From positions 62,001 to 126,000 of the forward strand of contig RCAB01000046.1 in the NCBI GenBank assembly GCA_003640385.1: DNA of 64,000 nt, in the 5' to 3' direction. Shown piece after piece: positions 1 to 12,800 of this stretch. The notes below the pieces were generated by a model. The model saw only the letters and a program-made list of their open reading frames with translations, was not told the origin of the DNA and did no database searches. The position numbers and the translations under genes were made by a program. Positions within the stretch are counted from its first letter, which is position 1; the number at the start of each line of letters is the position of its first letter. The stretch is from Setaria digitata. Lineage: Eukaryota > Nematoda > Chromadorea > Rhabditida > Setariidae.

Positions 1-2511
1 TCGTGAACAGCTAAAGCTGTAGGATTATTTGTAAGAACACCACCGTCTTGATACAGCAGTGAGCCAAGTGGCACCTGGAAAGTCCAATCTGAAATCCCGA
101 ATAATGAAGCAGACATCTAAATGAAGTTTCTAAAACTGTTTTTTTTTTTTCTTTTTAGCAGAGGTAGGACAAATTCCTGACTACTTCTAATGCAATATGT
201 GGTATGCTCTGTAGCTCTAGCAATTTTTAAGTGCTTTGCTTTTTCCTTTTTTAGTGAATGCAGCTTGACAAATCTGAAGTAACGCAAAACTTATAGAAAT
301 AATGTCATATGTTAGAGGATTTAAAATTAAAAGTGAATACTTGCAGGACTGTAAATTAAGTAGACGACGAGATTTGAACCGAGGATCAGACTAAAGCTTC
401 ATATAGGGAGATTAAATGGAATACTCACCTCTTGAAAATAGCCTGGAGCAGCGGCAGAAGCCTGTAAAGCCTCCCAAACTTTGTGGTTACACCCTCCACG
501 GTAGTGGCTCTCAATTCCGTTAGGATGTCCGTAAGTACGAAAAATGTATGGCTGTAAAGTTGGCGTATTTACAGTGCATGATACTATACCAAGCTTGGGA
601 GTTTCCCAGCGTCCACACATTTCCAGTAACGTCTCCTCGCCAATAACCTTTAATAAAACTTTTTCAACAAAATGTTAAAGATAACTGTACTCCAATACAC
701 AGCACTTTTCATCTTAGATGATGTCGACACAGCTTACAAAAAATGTAGGTTTGAGGTGTTAAACTTTTCTTTTCATATATTTCCACTAAGGAGTGGTTAT
801 ATTCTTCTAATGGCATTTTTTAGGAAAGCTTATGCGACTGGAAATATATCACTTACGTTCTTCAGTATTTGCTTCCATTTTTCAGTATTGTAATAGGCGT
901 GTGAAAGAAGGAGGCCACTCATCCCCGAAAATTTGCCCTGATTGAAAAGCTCCCGTGAGAGTTCAACATAAACTTTCCTGCATTTTTCAACAGATAACCT
1001 TTTAGCAGCGAGTAACGCACCAATAATAGCTCCGGTACTTACGCCAACAATCAAATCAAAGACCTCGACAACCTGAAGGAATATTTCCTAATCAGTTAGG
1101 GTACAGATAAAACCCAATATCATCCCAGCCCAAAGCCCATAGCTCAAGGCAATAAATAAACTGACTGAAACAAAGGATTTTAATCCGAAATCTAACCTTT
1201 GATCCATTCAAACTGTTTTCTAGTGCTTCCAGTACATGAAGACCTAATACACCCCGTGTGCCTCCACCGTCAAGTGAGAGCACTCGAACACCTGCCCCAC
1301 GAGGCATGCTAACTTCACCCACAAGGGTCAAGAACTGCCGAACGTGTTCTCTCAGAATTCCATCATTACTTCTTCGTAAACAAAGTTTCAACTTCTTGAC
1401 AACAGAATCATGGAACTAAAACAAAGGAAAATTCCTTCCCAAAATAACCTCTCTAAGGTAACTGTTTAGAGCATCGTTTTTTTTTTCTTTAACAACCTTC
1501 CAAAGAAAACCTGGAACCCAGCCGTGCGAGCCTCAGGATAATCCATATAATGTTTACAGAGCTCCCGTGTTCTCAACATAACAGATCCATCCGTCTCTGC
1601 GGATAGTAAACTAGACACAAGTAATTTCGTCCGGTCAAATATTGCTGACTTCGGTACTCTCACTGCTTTTATACGCTGCGCTCTGCAAATCCAGCATCAG
1701 CAAGAATTAAAGCACACAAAACAAAACAGACGGATGCTTTTAATAAAAATAAAGCCGATCAAAACACCTAAGATCTACAAGATATCTTCGAAAAATATTT
1801 ATTCATAGCTAATACGGCTTTTAAATTTTCTTCTGCAGACTGCCCATGATTTCAGTTCTCAGTTATTTTGGTTAACCGCCATGTAATTAGATTGGTTTCG
1901 AGGAATCCATAGCAACCAATGCTTTCACTTCTTTTTATATAGTCAAAAAGTACATGTTTTAAATAACAAAATTTGCTCGCTATTAATGAAAAATTCTAAC
2001 TGGAAGCGAATTCAAAATGATCACCTTTCCAGTTTATAACAATTTTTATGTATTGTTTTTAATAGAACAAAGATGAACACTGTTTAACAACTTTGAGTTC
2101 ATATGCTAATGATTCATACTACACGATACACTGGTAAACGCACTTTACGTTAGCTTTTTCGGTATCTTTTGTCTCTTCAAAAGGCCATAGTGAAGAAAGC
2201 ACCGATGAAAGGTATGAAAGATGTGTTGCAGACGAAAAACTCGATGCAAATGGCTGAAATACTGATATAAGATGACTTCATTTAATTTACCCGACATTGG
2301 AGAATAGACTGCTTCTAATTTAAACATAACTTCCTTAAAATTAAGGGCAGAAACTTACTGCAAGCGCAGAACTCTTATCTAACTTGTCTGTTTTATGATT
2401 TGTAATTTCAGTGCTTCCTTCGCTTTCCTGATTTTTTTTTTTCATTTCTTTCCCAGAGTTCTTAAATCTCTTGCCCAAACGCCAAAATAATGTTTCAGGT
2501 CGTTTCCACAT
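1..2511 (-). CDS. PNPLA8: Patatin-like calcium-independent phospholipase A2 gamma (PNPLA8-like), 3' end cut by window edge
   Basis: A multi-exon gene whose C-terminus lies beyond base 1. Recognisable exons (minus strand) are about 1682-1513, 1410-1197, 1074-856, 650-428 and 77-1. They carry the whole patatin core: the glycine-rich oxyanion loop LSLDGGGTRGVLGL (near 1280-1240), the nucleophile elbow GVSTGA (near 1045) and the catalytic Asp motif QDGGVLTNNPT (near 45-13). The segment SHYRGGCNHKVWEALQASAA is typical of the iPLA2-gamma branch rather than plant patatins. The family hydrolyses sn-1/sn-2 acyl chains of membrane phospholipids without calcium, in mitochondria and peroxisomes of animals. 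Two upstream exons fit in phase, 2511-2359 (starts MWKRPETLFWR, with an in-frame stop just upstream) and 2333-2203, but the intron between them would be only 25 nt, so the N-terminus is less certain than the catalytic domain. Confidence 0.88.
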
Positions 2512-3895
2512 CCAACGTAGAGAAATCTACCGAACTGAACTCTGTGTGTTCGTCCTACAAATAAAGGTTGGAAAAGAATAGCTTAACTATAGGTATCTCC
2601 AGATCATCCCTTTAATATATCAATGTTCTGTTCATAGCCGGTAGTTTCGCAAAACGATAAATATTTTCCAGAAAAACTCTTGAATTGCACAAAAACCCCT
2701 TACTGTGAATGCACTTTACTGTTCACATAAAACACGTCAATAATAGCAGGATGACCAAACCTCAGCTAAACAGCACCCGTATTGCACGACGAAATCCGAA
2801 AAGGTTATAATAATGACCTTGGTACGAACAATATACTGTAAAAACAATAAGCAACCAGAGTTTACGCAAAGGCAGAAATAAACTGTCCAAAGAACACGAA
2901 CTCTCTTAGAATTCAAAAGAATACGAGAAACATACTCCAGCAACTTGACTACACATTCAGTTCTCCAGTCTTTTTAGAACTAAAAAAACTATGTGAAAAC
3001 GATAAATGATAAGAGTGTGACATAGTAGTACTGATGTTAATTAAGAATTGCTACACCACTCTGCGAAAAAGTCAAAACAACTCCCGCCTACAGCGGACCA
3101 AATACAATCCACATTTTCATCCAATGATGACCTGACTTCATGAATTCATTTACTTACTTCATAGTTGAATCACTGACTTTCATCAACTTCAAAGACTGAC
3201 TTGAATAACATTTCACAAACTCATTTAGAATATATCCGAGTTAACCCACGACAACTGCACATTTTTCAGGATATTTTTAGAAATATTAATAAAACATGAT
3301 GAAAGGACCTAAACAAAATACCATGAAAGTAAATCAAAAATTCATATTCATTGCAGCCTCCCACATGAAAATATAAATTAAAAGTTAACTTTAATCTTCA
3401 ATATCTGGAAAAACACTGGATGTCAGTATTTTTATTCTGAAATTTGACCTGCACATTGCTAAATTTTGTTTATGCATAAAACGTAAAAAAAAGAACCATA
3501 GTTTTAAAGAATATAACCATTCTTTTGCAGGCAAATCATCAATAAACAAAAATGACCAACTATTCTCATCAGATTAATCTGTAGCTAGATCGATTGGTAA
3601 CGCAAAGTCAAATAGCTCATAACCGCAATTCAAATTCTAGACCGAAACCCATCCAACACTTCGAATACAAATGGTGATGCAGTCTGGATCAATTACAACC
3701 AAATAACCAAACACATGAAATTCATAGTCTACTGTTTACAACAGCTGACTGACTGGTGGAAAGAACATATTACAGTTGTACTGGTACTTACTTATTAGAA
3801 CGAATTTACGGACTGTTCTTTCCAGTCATCATTATCGATAAAAACAACATCAGGTAGTAACGAAAGAGGTATACTATTTCATGATTTCTAAATCA
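2512..3895. other. Intergenic region between the phospholipase 5' end and the ZSWIM8 3' end
   Basis: Both flanking genes run leftwards, so this stretch should hold the ZSWIM8 3' UTR and the phospholipase promoter. A TTTGTAG acceptor about 55 nt before the phospholipase start (near 2555-2565 on the minus strand) could be a trans-splice site. I see no coding exon; open frames are short and stop-rich. Confidence 0.6.
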
Positions 3896-6800
3896 TCAGT
3901 TTGTATTTTGAACACAAGCATTGATTCTTTGAGCAACATCCTTTTTACAAGCTTTTTGCTTCCGAACATGCCGCATAAAGTCGTCAAACATCAACTTTCC
4001 TGGTCCCGGTATCCAATGAAAAGCTTCTTTTGCTGTTTTAACGAGCTGAACGACCTAAATGAAATCGTTCATAGGTTCAAGACATTGATAAAAAAAAAAG
4101 TAAAAATGCAACAAACAAATAATGAAGATATAAATGCACGTCAAGATTAAGCAAGATTTTAAAAGCACTCTTGTAAAAAGAAAAATACACGAAAATAAGG
4201 TGTGCGAAAAAAGAAAAGATATCCTGGTAAAGTAATAACAAAGCCATCAGATTAATTTAATTCCTTTCTGTCCATTTCTGAACTTCCTTTTACTCCCGTT
4301 GCAATCAGTAGCTGGACATGGTAAATAAAGCTCAATATATACCTCTTCGACATCTGAAGGGACGAAACGCGGATGGCTAAGTTTGGAGCTAGATGCGGCA
4401 TAAAACATCTCAACACAGTGCTGCATCAAATCAGCTGTTGGGGGTGCAAATCCATTCTGCAGTAGTAAGGTCCGAACCTACAAATTTATTTTAGGCATAT
4501 AAAAAAAGTACCTAAACAGCACAAGCTATTTTTATTTCTTTGACTGATGAAAAATTTCGCTTTTTCTCCCTAAAAAAAGCCTTGAAATATTTCTAATTCT
4601 CAAACTTTACATTTGGAGCGCCACCAGGTAACTGAGGCCGAACCGGGTGAATTACAGTTTGTGAGTGATAGCTAATCGCAGGCATCTGCCAATGAAAGAC
4701 CTGAAATCCAATTTTTCGAATACGCATCCAACTTTCCCCAACATTCTAATCAAATATGAACAGACCAATACTTGTGCTCTGTTGTATGAAGCTACTGATA
4801 ACTGAAAAACATAACGCACCGACCTTTGCCGATTCAACAGCTAATGAAAAAAGAACAAATGGAGATGCAATAGACCGAGCCGCTACTTCACAAAAACTTT
4901 GCGTAAAAACGCCGCCTAATCTAGTTGCCACTGTGAATAACCAACGAACGTCTTCTGCATAAGCAGGATTCTGAAATTTTCACAATATAATATTTGTAAG
5001 ACTGCATTTAATCAAAAAATAAAATAGCTCCCTCAGCATTAACACACCTGAGAAAATTTTGCATAACTACGATTATCATCCAAATTACGATTTCCCATTG
5101 TTTCCATAGCAATCATTCCAACACGATGAGCATGAACGAGCTTCGCCATACGAGGATCTCCAACGACGGATGCACTTGGTGACGGCAATGGAACATTCAT
5201 GGGGGGCTGAAATTCAAAACTAGAGTTAGTGTAACAGAACCAATTAAAACGGAATTATGGGCACAATTTTACACGTTTCTTAGCATTACTGCATAAAATA
5301 ATATTGCATGGACAAGAAAATATATTCACTAATGAACTCAGAATTTCAAATCTACATTAATACTGACTTCGTCTAGACAGATTTCCCTAATCTGAAGCTG
5401 CTCTTCACCTTCAGAACAAACCTGAGGAGCTGTCTGTCCAAAATACGTAACTGGTTGCGAAGCAGATTGGCAAAGCATAAGCGATGTTGGTGGAGGTAGA
5501 TGGTGCCGCAGAGTACCATTTATTGGAATGGGCTGAAAAGACTAGAATTAAGCACATTTAAAATGATATACTTGTTCTTACAGTTGATATAGAGCTGTTT
5601 TTCACCGCATTTATAGAGCAAATGGGAAAATGAACTTATATACCTGAGTACACTGCTCTCCCACAGTTGGAAATTGACAACGTGCCGCGCCGCTACCAAG
5701 ACAAAGAGGCTGCTGCAAAACAGTCAATGGCTGGTTGCGCCTGGAGATCTGAACGGCTTGCATCGGGCTTAAGTTTGGAGCTGAATGACTAATATGGAGG
5801 GCTCGTGAAGGTGTGGCACCAACCACGGGAGGAGGATAAATAGTATTTATCACTGACATCGCGCCAACTGGTAATGTTCCTCTGCAGAAGAATTATATAT
5901 AAACCTAACAAAATCAATAAGTACTGTCTGCGCTTTATTGCAAGTATGTGTTTGAAGTGGAAAAAGTTCTTTCCAGTGACTCTATTCAAGCAAACAAAAC
6001 GCCTAAACTATACTCCATCTAACATTACGTCTATATTGTCTTAATGATATGTACTAGATCAGGAAGAAGCCGCACAGGTATCTGTGTAATACGCTCACCG
6101 TTGAGCATAATGAATTCCCTGCGGTTGAGTACATGATATCGGAGGCATATACAGTGGAGGACGATGTGGTCCAGACTGATGAAGGTGATGATGAGGAGGC
6201 ATAAAATGATAAGAAGCTGTTGCATAAGGCACAGGCCTGCACTGCATAGGTAATTGCACTGCTTGTGGAGTTGTTGTAGGATAAACATTCTATAAAAAAA
6301 AAAAAAAAAGTATCACTATGCTTCAGAATTAAAACATTGACACAATCAGTATCCTTGGGATGTATGTATCCAAAATAAAAATTGATCTATATGATGATAC
6401 GCGGTCAACGTTAATCAACAGATTAATAACTCCCTTTTCACACAGCTCTTATTTCATTAATTTTTAGGCAAGAACTTTATGAATTACTATACTGCAATGG
6501 AACTTCACAACAAAAAATAACTTGTTAAACATTTCCTTGGTGTTTTTCTTTTCAGATAAACCTAAATCAAAACTAATTGTAGCTATAACCTTCGAAGTTA
6601 GCTGCAAATATTTCTTTTCAATAATTTCATTGCATAAATCTTTGAGAATTACTAAAAATAGCTAACATTAAATATTAGTACCATAGCCTACCTCATGCGC
6701 CTGGGACTGTAAACTCGGATAGGATGACTGCTGCGGTGAAATCGTGCTCTGAAAACTATTCTGTGGGCTGCTAACAGATTCGGAATCTACAAACAAGTCG

Positions 6801-9800
6801 AACCAATGTCTAGCAACTTTAAACAGTACTTCCGGATACACACCATCTTTTTCGGCGGCCTGAAAACATAACCCTTTCAATATATACTTGATTCTCACTC
6901 CAAAAAGTGTATTACTCATCATCCAATTTCCTAGATTTTTAAAAGTAATTCATCCACGTTCCAACACCTAGACTCATCACTCTGTCACTTTACCATTACA
7001 GGAACTAAAGTTTAATTCCGCAAAAGAAAGCAATTGTTTGATAACATTTTTACGGAATCCTGGATTGCAAGTTAAAAAAAGCTAGAGAAGCTAAGACCTT
7101 TTCCCATAAATGAATAAGGAGAACCTGCTCAACAGCCCGGCATGCTTTTTCAAGCATTTCTGAGCTTTGCTCCTTGCACTGATGTAAAGCCTTTTGACTT
7201 TCTGCAGCTGTCAAAGCGTAGGCCTTTGGTAGAACGCTAAGTGCAAGTTTTGCAGCAGCCTCGACCATGCATGGGTCACGACTCTGGCTGGCCTAAAACG
7301 TGCTTACCATTTATATATACATATATGTTACAGGATGCTAAAAATTATGCATATAGATAGATCAAATATATACAATACCTTGTCAGCTAATGCAGCGACC
7401 TCTGTAGGCGTTAAATGTGCCTCCCAAACTCGTTCAACAATTTTGATAGCAGCACAACCTAAATGCTAAACTCGTTATATGAATACTGAGGCAAGACAAG
7501 TTCTATAAAACTAAGAACCACAAAGAAAAACTAGTTTTTCATACAGAAGGAAACATAGAAAGTCAAAAATATAATTAGACTTTAATCAAAAAAACTTAAA
7601 AACTTGAAAACGAGGAAAAAAAAGTAGCAAGACAAATTCGGAACTAGTTCGGAGAACTGAATAAAATTTATTTGTAATGTAAATTTCGCACGAGGGACTA
7701 AAAATAAGTTTAAATTACTACGAAAATAAAGTATTACAAACCAATTAAAAAGTTTAATGACAGAACCACGAAAACAAAGAGAAAAACGGATTATTCTCCG
7801 AAAAATTAATAAAACTTATAACAAATGCATCCAAATACACAACATTGGAAAGGACCTTACCAACGAAAATAGCATAATGAAACCAAAAGAAAAAAAAAAT
7901 TCACTTCGAATATATTACCTACAAAATAATTTAACAGAAAAAAGAAAAAACATCAAATATTTAAAACGATTAAAAAAAAAGGGAAATAAATCAAAGATCT
8001 ATCGAGAGGAGAAAATAGGAAAATAAAATACTACAAAATCCAGAATAACCAACGTGATGCGTGACAATAATAACAAGAACTAACGAAAGTTCTAGAAAGA
8101 GTAGTAAAATTAGCAGATCAGAACTGAGAATCAAATGAACTATTTGTATAAAAAATGACACTTAAAAAAGTGACTGAACAGAAGACACACATGTTAAAAA
8201 AAAAAAAAAAAAAATTGATCGGCAATACAGTTCCTAAGGCTACAATCTCTCATATCGTCAATTAAAATAAAAGCAAATAGAAAATAACACAACAGAAAAA
8301 AATATATATATATATATATAAGAAATAACATAAATGACACAGGATTTCAAAGAAACATAACTATAATAATCTACTAACATTATTCTGGCAGTTACAATGC
8401 CCCACTATGAACTGAATCCCTCGAGGATAAGAGCAGTGACGATCTTTAACTAAATAAATAAATTTAGAATAAATAACCATTTTAAAACAAAATCAAGCAA
8501 AGAAAAAAAGAAAAATCTAACCCACAAAAAGTTTTAACAAGTTGCAATTGTAATAAAGTTCCCATCTCAAACATAATCACTTTTCATACTCCCAAGGTAA
8601 AAAAAAAAAAAACAAAAACAAGAAAATTTTACCATATAAAAATCCCAGAAACAAAAGTTAGATACGGAACTAATATTGAAATGGAAAAAAAAAAATAACG
8701 GACCCAAATGTGCAACCTGAAATACTTAAAAATTACTGCATCTAAAACTCTCACTCCATTTACCGTGAAAATAAGACCAAAAAAAAAGAAGTAAAACACA
8801 CGGTACAGGCAGTAACAAAACTTGAAATACTTTATATAAATAAAAAATTCTACATAAAACTAAGAAATCAAAAGAGACATACGCATTTCTAAATAAATAA
8901 CAATACTAAAGCTTATAAATAAATTAATATTACATTAATCGTGTATCAGTACGTACCTCATTAAAAAGGAGAAAACAACTGAACCACTCTTAAACTCCTT
9001 TTTTTTTTTTTTTTTTTTTTTTGATTTAACTATTTTGATATTACTGCACTATATTTTAATCAGGTCTATTCAAACTTGAAAATCATTAACTCAAGCCACA
9101 TTAATTTGATGGTCCGCAACCTTCCACATTAGAAAGAAAACTAAAGAAGCTCTTTACGTGCAGATTAATAACAATGAAAGCAAAAAATAAAAATTACTGA
9201 GCTGAATTAAAACAACTTTTAACTCGCAAATAATAGTGTCAGAACCATATCATAAAAAAAACTGAAAAACTACATCGCAAGACTATAATATTAAAACTCT
9301 GTATGTGTACTTCGCTTTAATTCGGAGCATTTTTATTATTTTAAACTTCGTAAATTCAACCCTAGAAAAATGTTAAAAAGAATATGTAGAAACTTTCAAA
9401 TATAAATGCAAAACAACAATAATCTTTCCTTTTATTCGAATATTAAACCTACCTATTTCGATCGCTTGACCATGTATCCAACTAACATTAGTGCTGTAGG
9501 TTCGAGTCTGCCAGCTTGCTGACAACAGATTGTTCAAGCCCAAAGCATAAAGCCCTATTAAGAATGAACAAATGTGCAGTTGTCGGTGAGGACCTGGAAA
9601 ATTTTATGAAACTATGCCAGTCCTAGAAGTCTAAAATTGACTATTTCATAAATCAAGAAAAAAAAAAAATACCGTTCCGTTGTGGATTATTCTGGCTGCC
9701 TTGCGAGGCGTTAAAAATGACCGTACTCTGACTTCCACCGGCCTCAAGAAGAAGACGTTTTGCTAGTTCCATCATGCAGTGTGCTTGTCCTTCAGAGGCT

Positions 9801-12800
9801 TGATTCGGCAAACTAGGAATCGGTTTTCGTCTACAAATAAAACAACAATGTGCATCATACTATATTGTTAAGTCTTTTCTACAGTAAAATTATTTTAACA
9901 AGTATCAAAAACCTCATAGCAAAATAATGAGCCTTATTACTACAGCGTTATTCTAAAATAAAGAAGCTAATGTAACACTGAATGTCTTGAACAAATATCA
10001 AACACTCCAACACTTACAGTTTACATTTCTTAAAGTCAAAAGTGAGTATTTGAAAATTTCTTCATGGCAAGATCAAATACAATATTTCTGAAACCTAAAA
10101 AGAGATAAGTGGTTCGTTCAAATTATATAAAAATGACGATTAATATTAGTTTTTTCCAACAAAGTTGAACTATACCATCTACACAAGTAAAAAGCTCAGA
10201 TGATTCAGGAAACCAACCTATTATGCCGATAAAACAGACTATTCATTTCCACAGAGTGGCTTGCAGGCGATGATGGAAATTCACTTGGGCCATCTACAGT
10301 TAGCTTATTCGAAAGACGGCGAGATGGTGAAGGTGAGTCAGATGTACCTACGGACGCTGAATGACTCTCCTAAAACAGTAATTATTCTTTGCAGTGCAAT
10401 CTAAATATATGTATATATAGGTAAATAACACATATCTCCTTTTTGTAAAACAAAGCAAAAAAGCTGGATAAAAAAAACAAGAAATGAGAACAAGATTATC
10501 ATATATTAGGAAAGGATAAGTATAATTCGACTTTACTTCAGTTCTCACCTTTCTCATCTGTTAACCAAAAGAAAAGAAGTTGCGATTTGCAAAGACCTAC
10601 ATGTGCATCACGAGCAAAACATCTTGATAACCCTGAGCTGCTGCTTTCATCATATGGACTGTCATTACTTTCATCCGATGACCGTCGTCTGCTCGTAGAT
10701 GTTACTGATGACGAGTCGTCGCTAAAAAGGTAGTGACGATAGAAATTATTATATAGGTCGCTACAGATCCTGCAACAGTTATTAGTATATCAGTACCACT
10801 CAATATTTTAACTACGTTTTAGGGGGATATCAAAACGATAACATTTTAGAAAAGCAACATTATTCGGGTAAAGTAGCGGGATAAGAAAAAAAAGGTTAAC
10901 CCATTTCTGAGATATTAGTGGGAAAAGAAAAGCTCCCAACGCCACAACCAAAGTCAGAAATCTATTAACTTACGGTGAATCATGCGACAAACGCATGAAA
11001 CTGCTAACAAGCTGCTCAGCTTCATCTCTGGCGCTGCCTGATGTAACAGGAACTGTCCTTTTGTCATGGATATTTTCAGCAGACATAGTATTTGTTTCAG
11101 TACCGGATAAGCCTACTAAATTTTATAAAAACTGACTACAGCAAAACATTTAAATATTTACTTATTTAATGGATCTAGGAAGACCCACAAATTATTTATC
11201 AGTTTACCTTTTCGAGTGCAGAATATAAGACTCATTATGAATCAAATCAGTAAAAGAGGGAAACTTTTTTTGAATACCATTTGAATTTTCACTGAATTCG
11301 GTGTAGTGAAATTCATCCTTGAAAAGAAAATGTGGTCGTTGACCAGTGAAATACTTCCTGTACAATGGATCCTGCTCCAAAAAAAACGCAGCATTAGATT
11401 GATGATCTCTGCAAGAAAAATAAGTGCATCCTCAACTCACAAGATTGAACTCCTTCAAAAATGAAATAAGAAACATAAATATAACAAGTAAGAAACCTAC
11501 TTGTACATACGATGCATAGTTGGATCCAGAAGTTTATCCAGGACTAACGCGAGTTTATCATTATTGTCTTTGTACCTAAACAGACAATAGTTATTTTTGT
11601 TTGCAAGAGAAACAGGTTAAGAAAAACGACTGGAGCAGGGCGAACTCCTTAAATCCAAGCTCCAATAGAAAGATCAAAGATTTTAGCACAAAACCGCACT
11701 GAATCTTCTATTCATCCCTTTCCTCTCCTCACTTCAAAAAAAAAAAAAAGTTTCGACCTCTTTCGATCCACTTTCTTAACAATTCCGACTTGTTCTGAAA
11801 TAAATCGTAGTCAAGGACTTGCAAAAAAAAAAAAAAAAAAAAAAAAAACACAAATTACCTCAACAGCATTGTGAGCGCTAGATCTCCTCGCTGCAGTCTC
11901 GTACTTTCACAGAGCATCGGATAATCTGCCTCGGAAACCACTAGCTTCATACCCAGTGCTTCTAAAGCAACTTTAATGGCTAGCTCTTCATCGCAAGGAC
12001 GTCGCTGCACACCACTTTTCGTCACAATTCCAGTTGTGGTACGACGCCTACAAATTAAATGCTAATAGCGAGGTTTAACAGAACAGACTACGACTGGAGA
12101 ATTATGAATGAATATTAAGATGAAAGAACACTTAAACAAAATCGAAAAACTCACCCTTGACACGCATTATGAGAGAATGACAAAGAGTCTAAGATGTAAT
12201 GCCCCAATGAAATAGGTAAAACGTAAGGTTGAGGTATGGAAGATAAGAGATTGGCATTTTGCACGAACTTCCTCGCTCGATCTCTGATAATTTGTAGTTC
12301 AGGAGTACCGATTTCTATTCTTCGCAACAAACTAACCAGCTCTGTTTCCTTAACAAAATCACTGTAAGCTGTATTTTTTTTTTTATGAGCCACATAAAGT
12401 GCAGATTTTTACAATTCTTCATGCAAAAAGTGCACCTCCAAAGTTTTAATTATGAAAAACGAAAAACCCTACCAAGTAGTAGAGTTTTACTTCCAAAAAT
12501 TTGTTTGCAGCAGGACTCCGAGGTAATTCAAGCATAGATATTGCGAGTGTAAAAGCCAACCGATGGGTTTTTGTCTCCTTCATTAATGTTTGTACCAAAA
12601 AAAGTGTTCTGAAAAATCCTTTTGGTATATCATGGGATAAATAGCAGTAGTTGTCAAAACTCAGGAATATACTATACAGAAGGAATCTATATTCACCTTG
12701 TATACATATTCTCTGCTAATTGTGATTTTTCGATAAGTTGTTCATCAAGTTCAAAAACAGGAGCTTCTAAAATAGAAGCAGGAACAGAACTTGACTGAGA

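Noticed and set aside
361..385. GATTTGAACC, resembling the reverse complement of a tRNA T-loop
   Set aside because: The flanking bases do not pair as a T stem or acceptor stem, so no tRNA fold can be drawn.
7757..8026. 89-codon Lys/Arg/Asn-rich open frame on the + strand
   Set aside because: It lies wholly inside a ZSWIM8 intron bounded by in-phase exons, and its composition is that expected of A-rich DNA.
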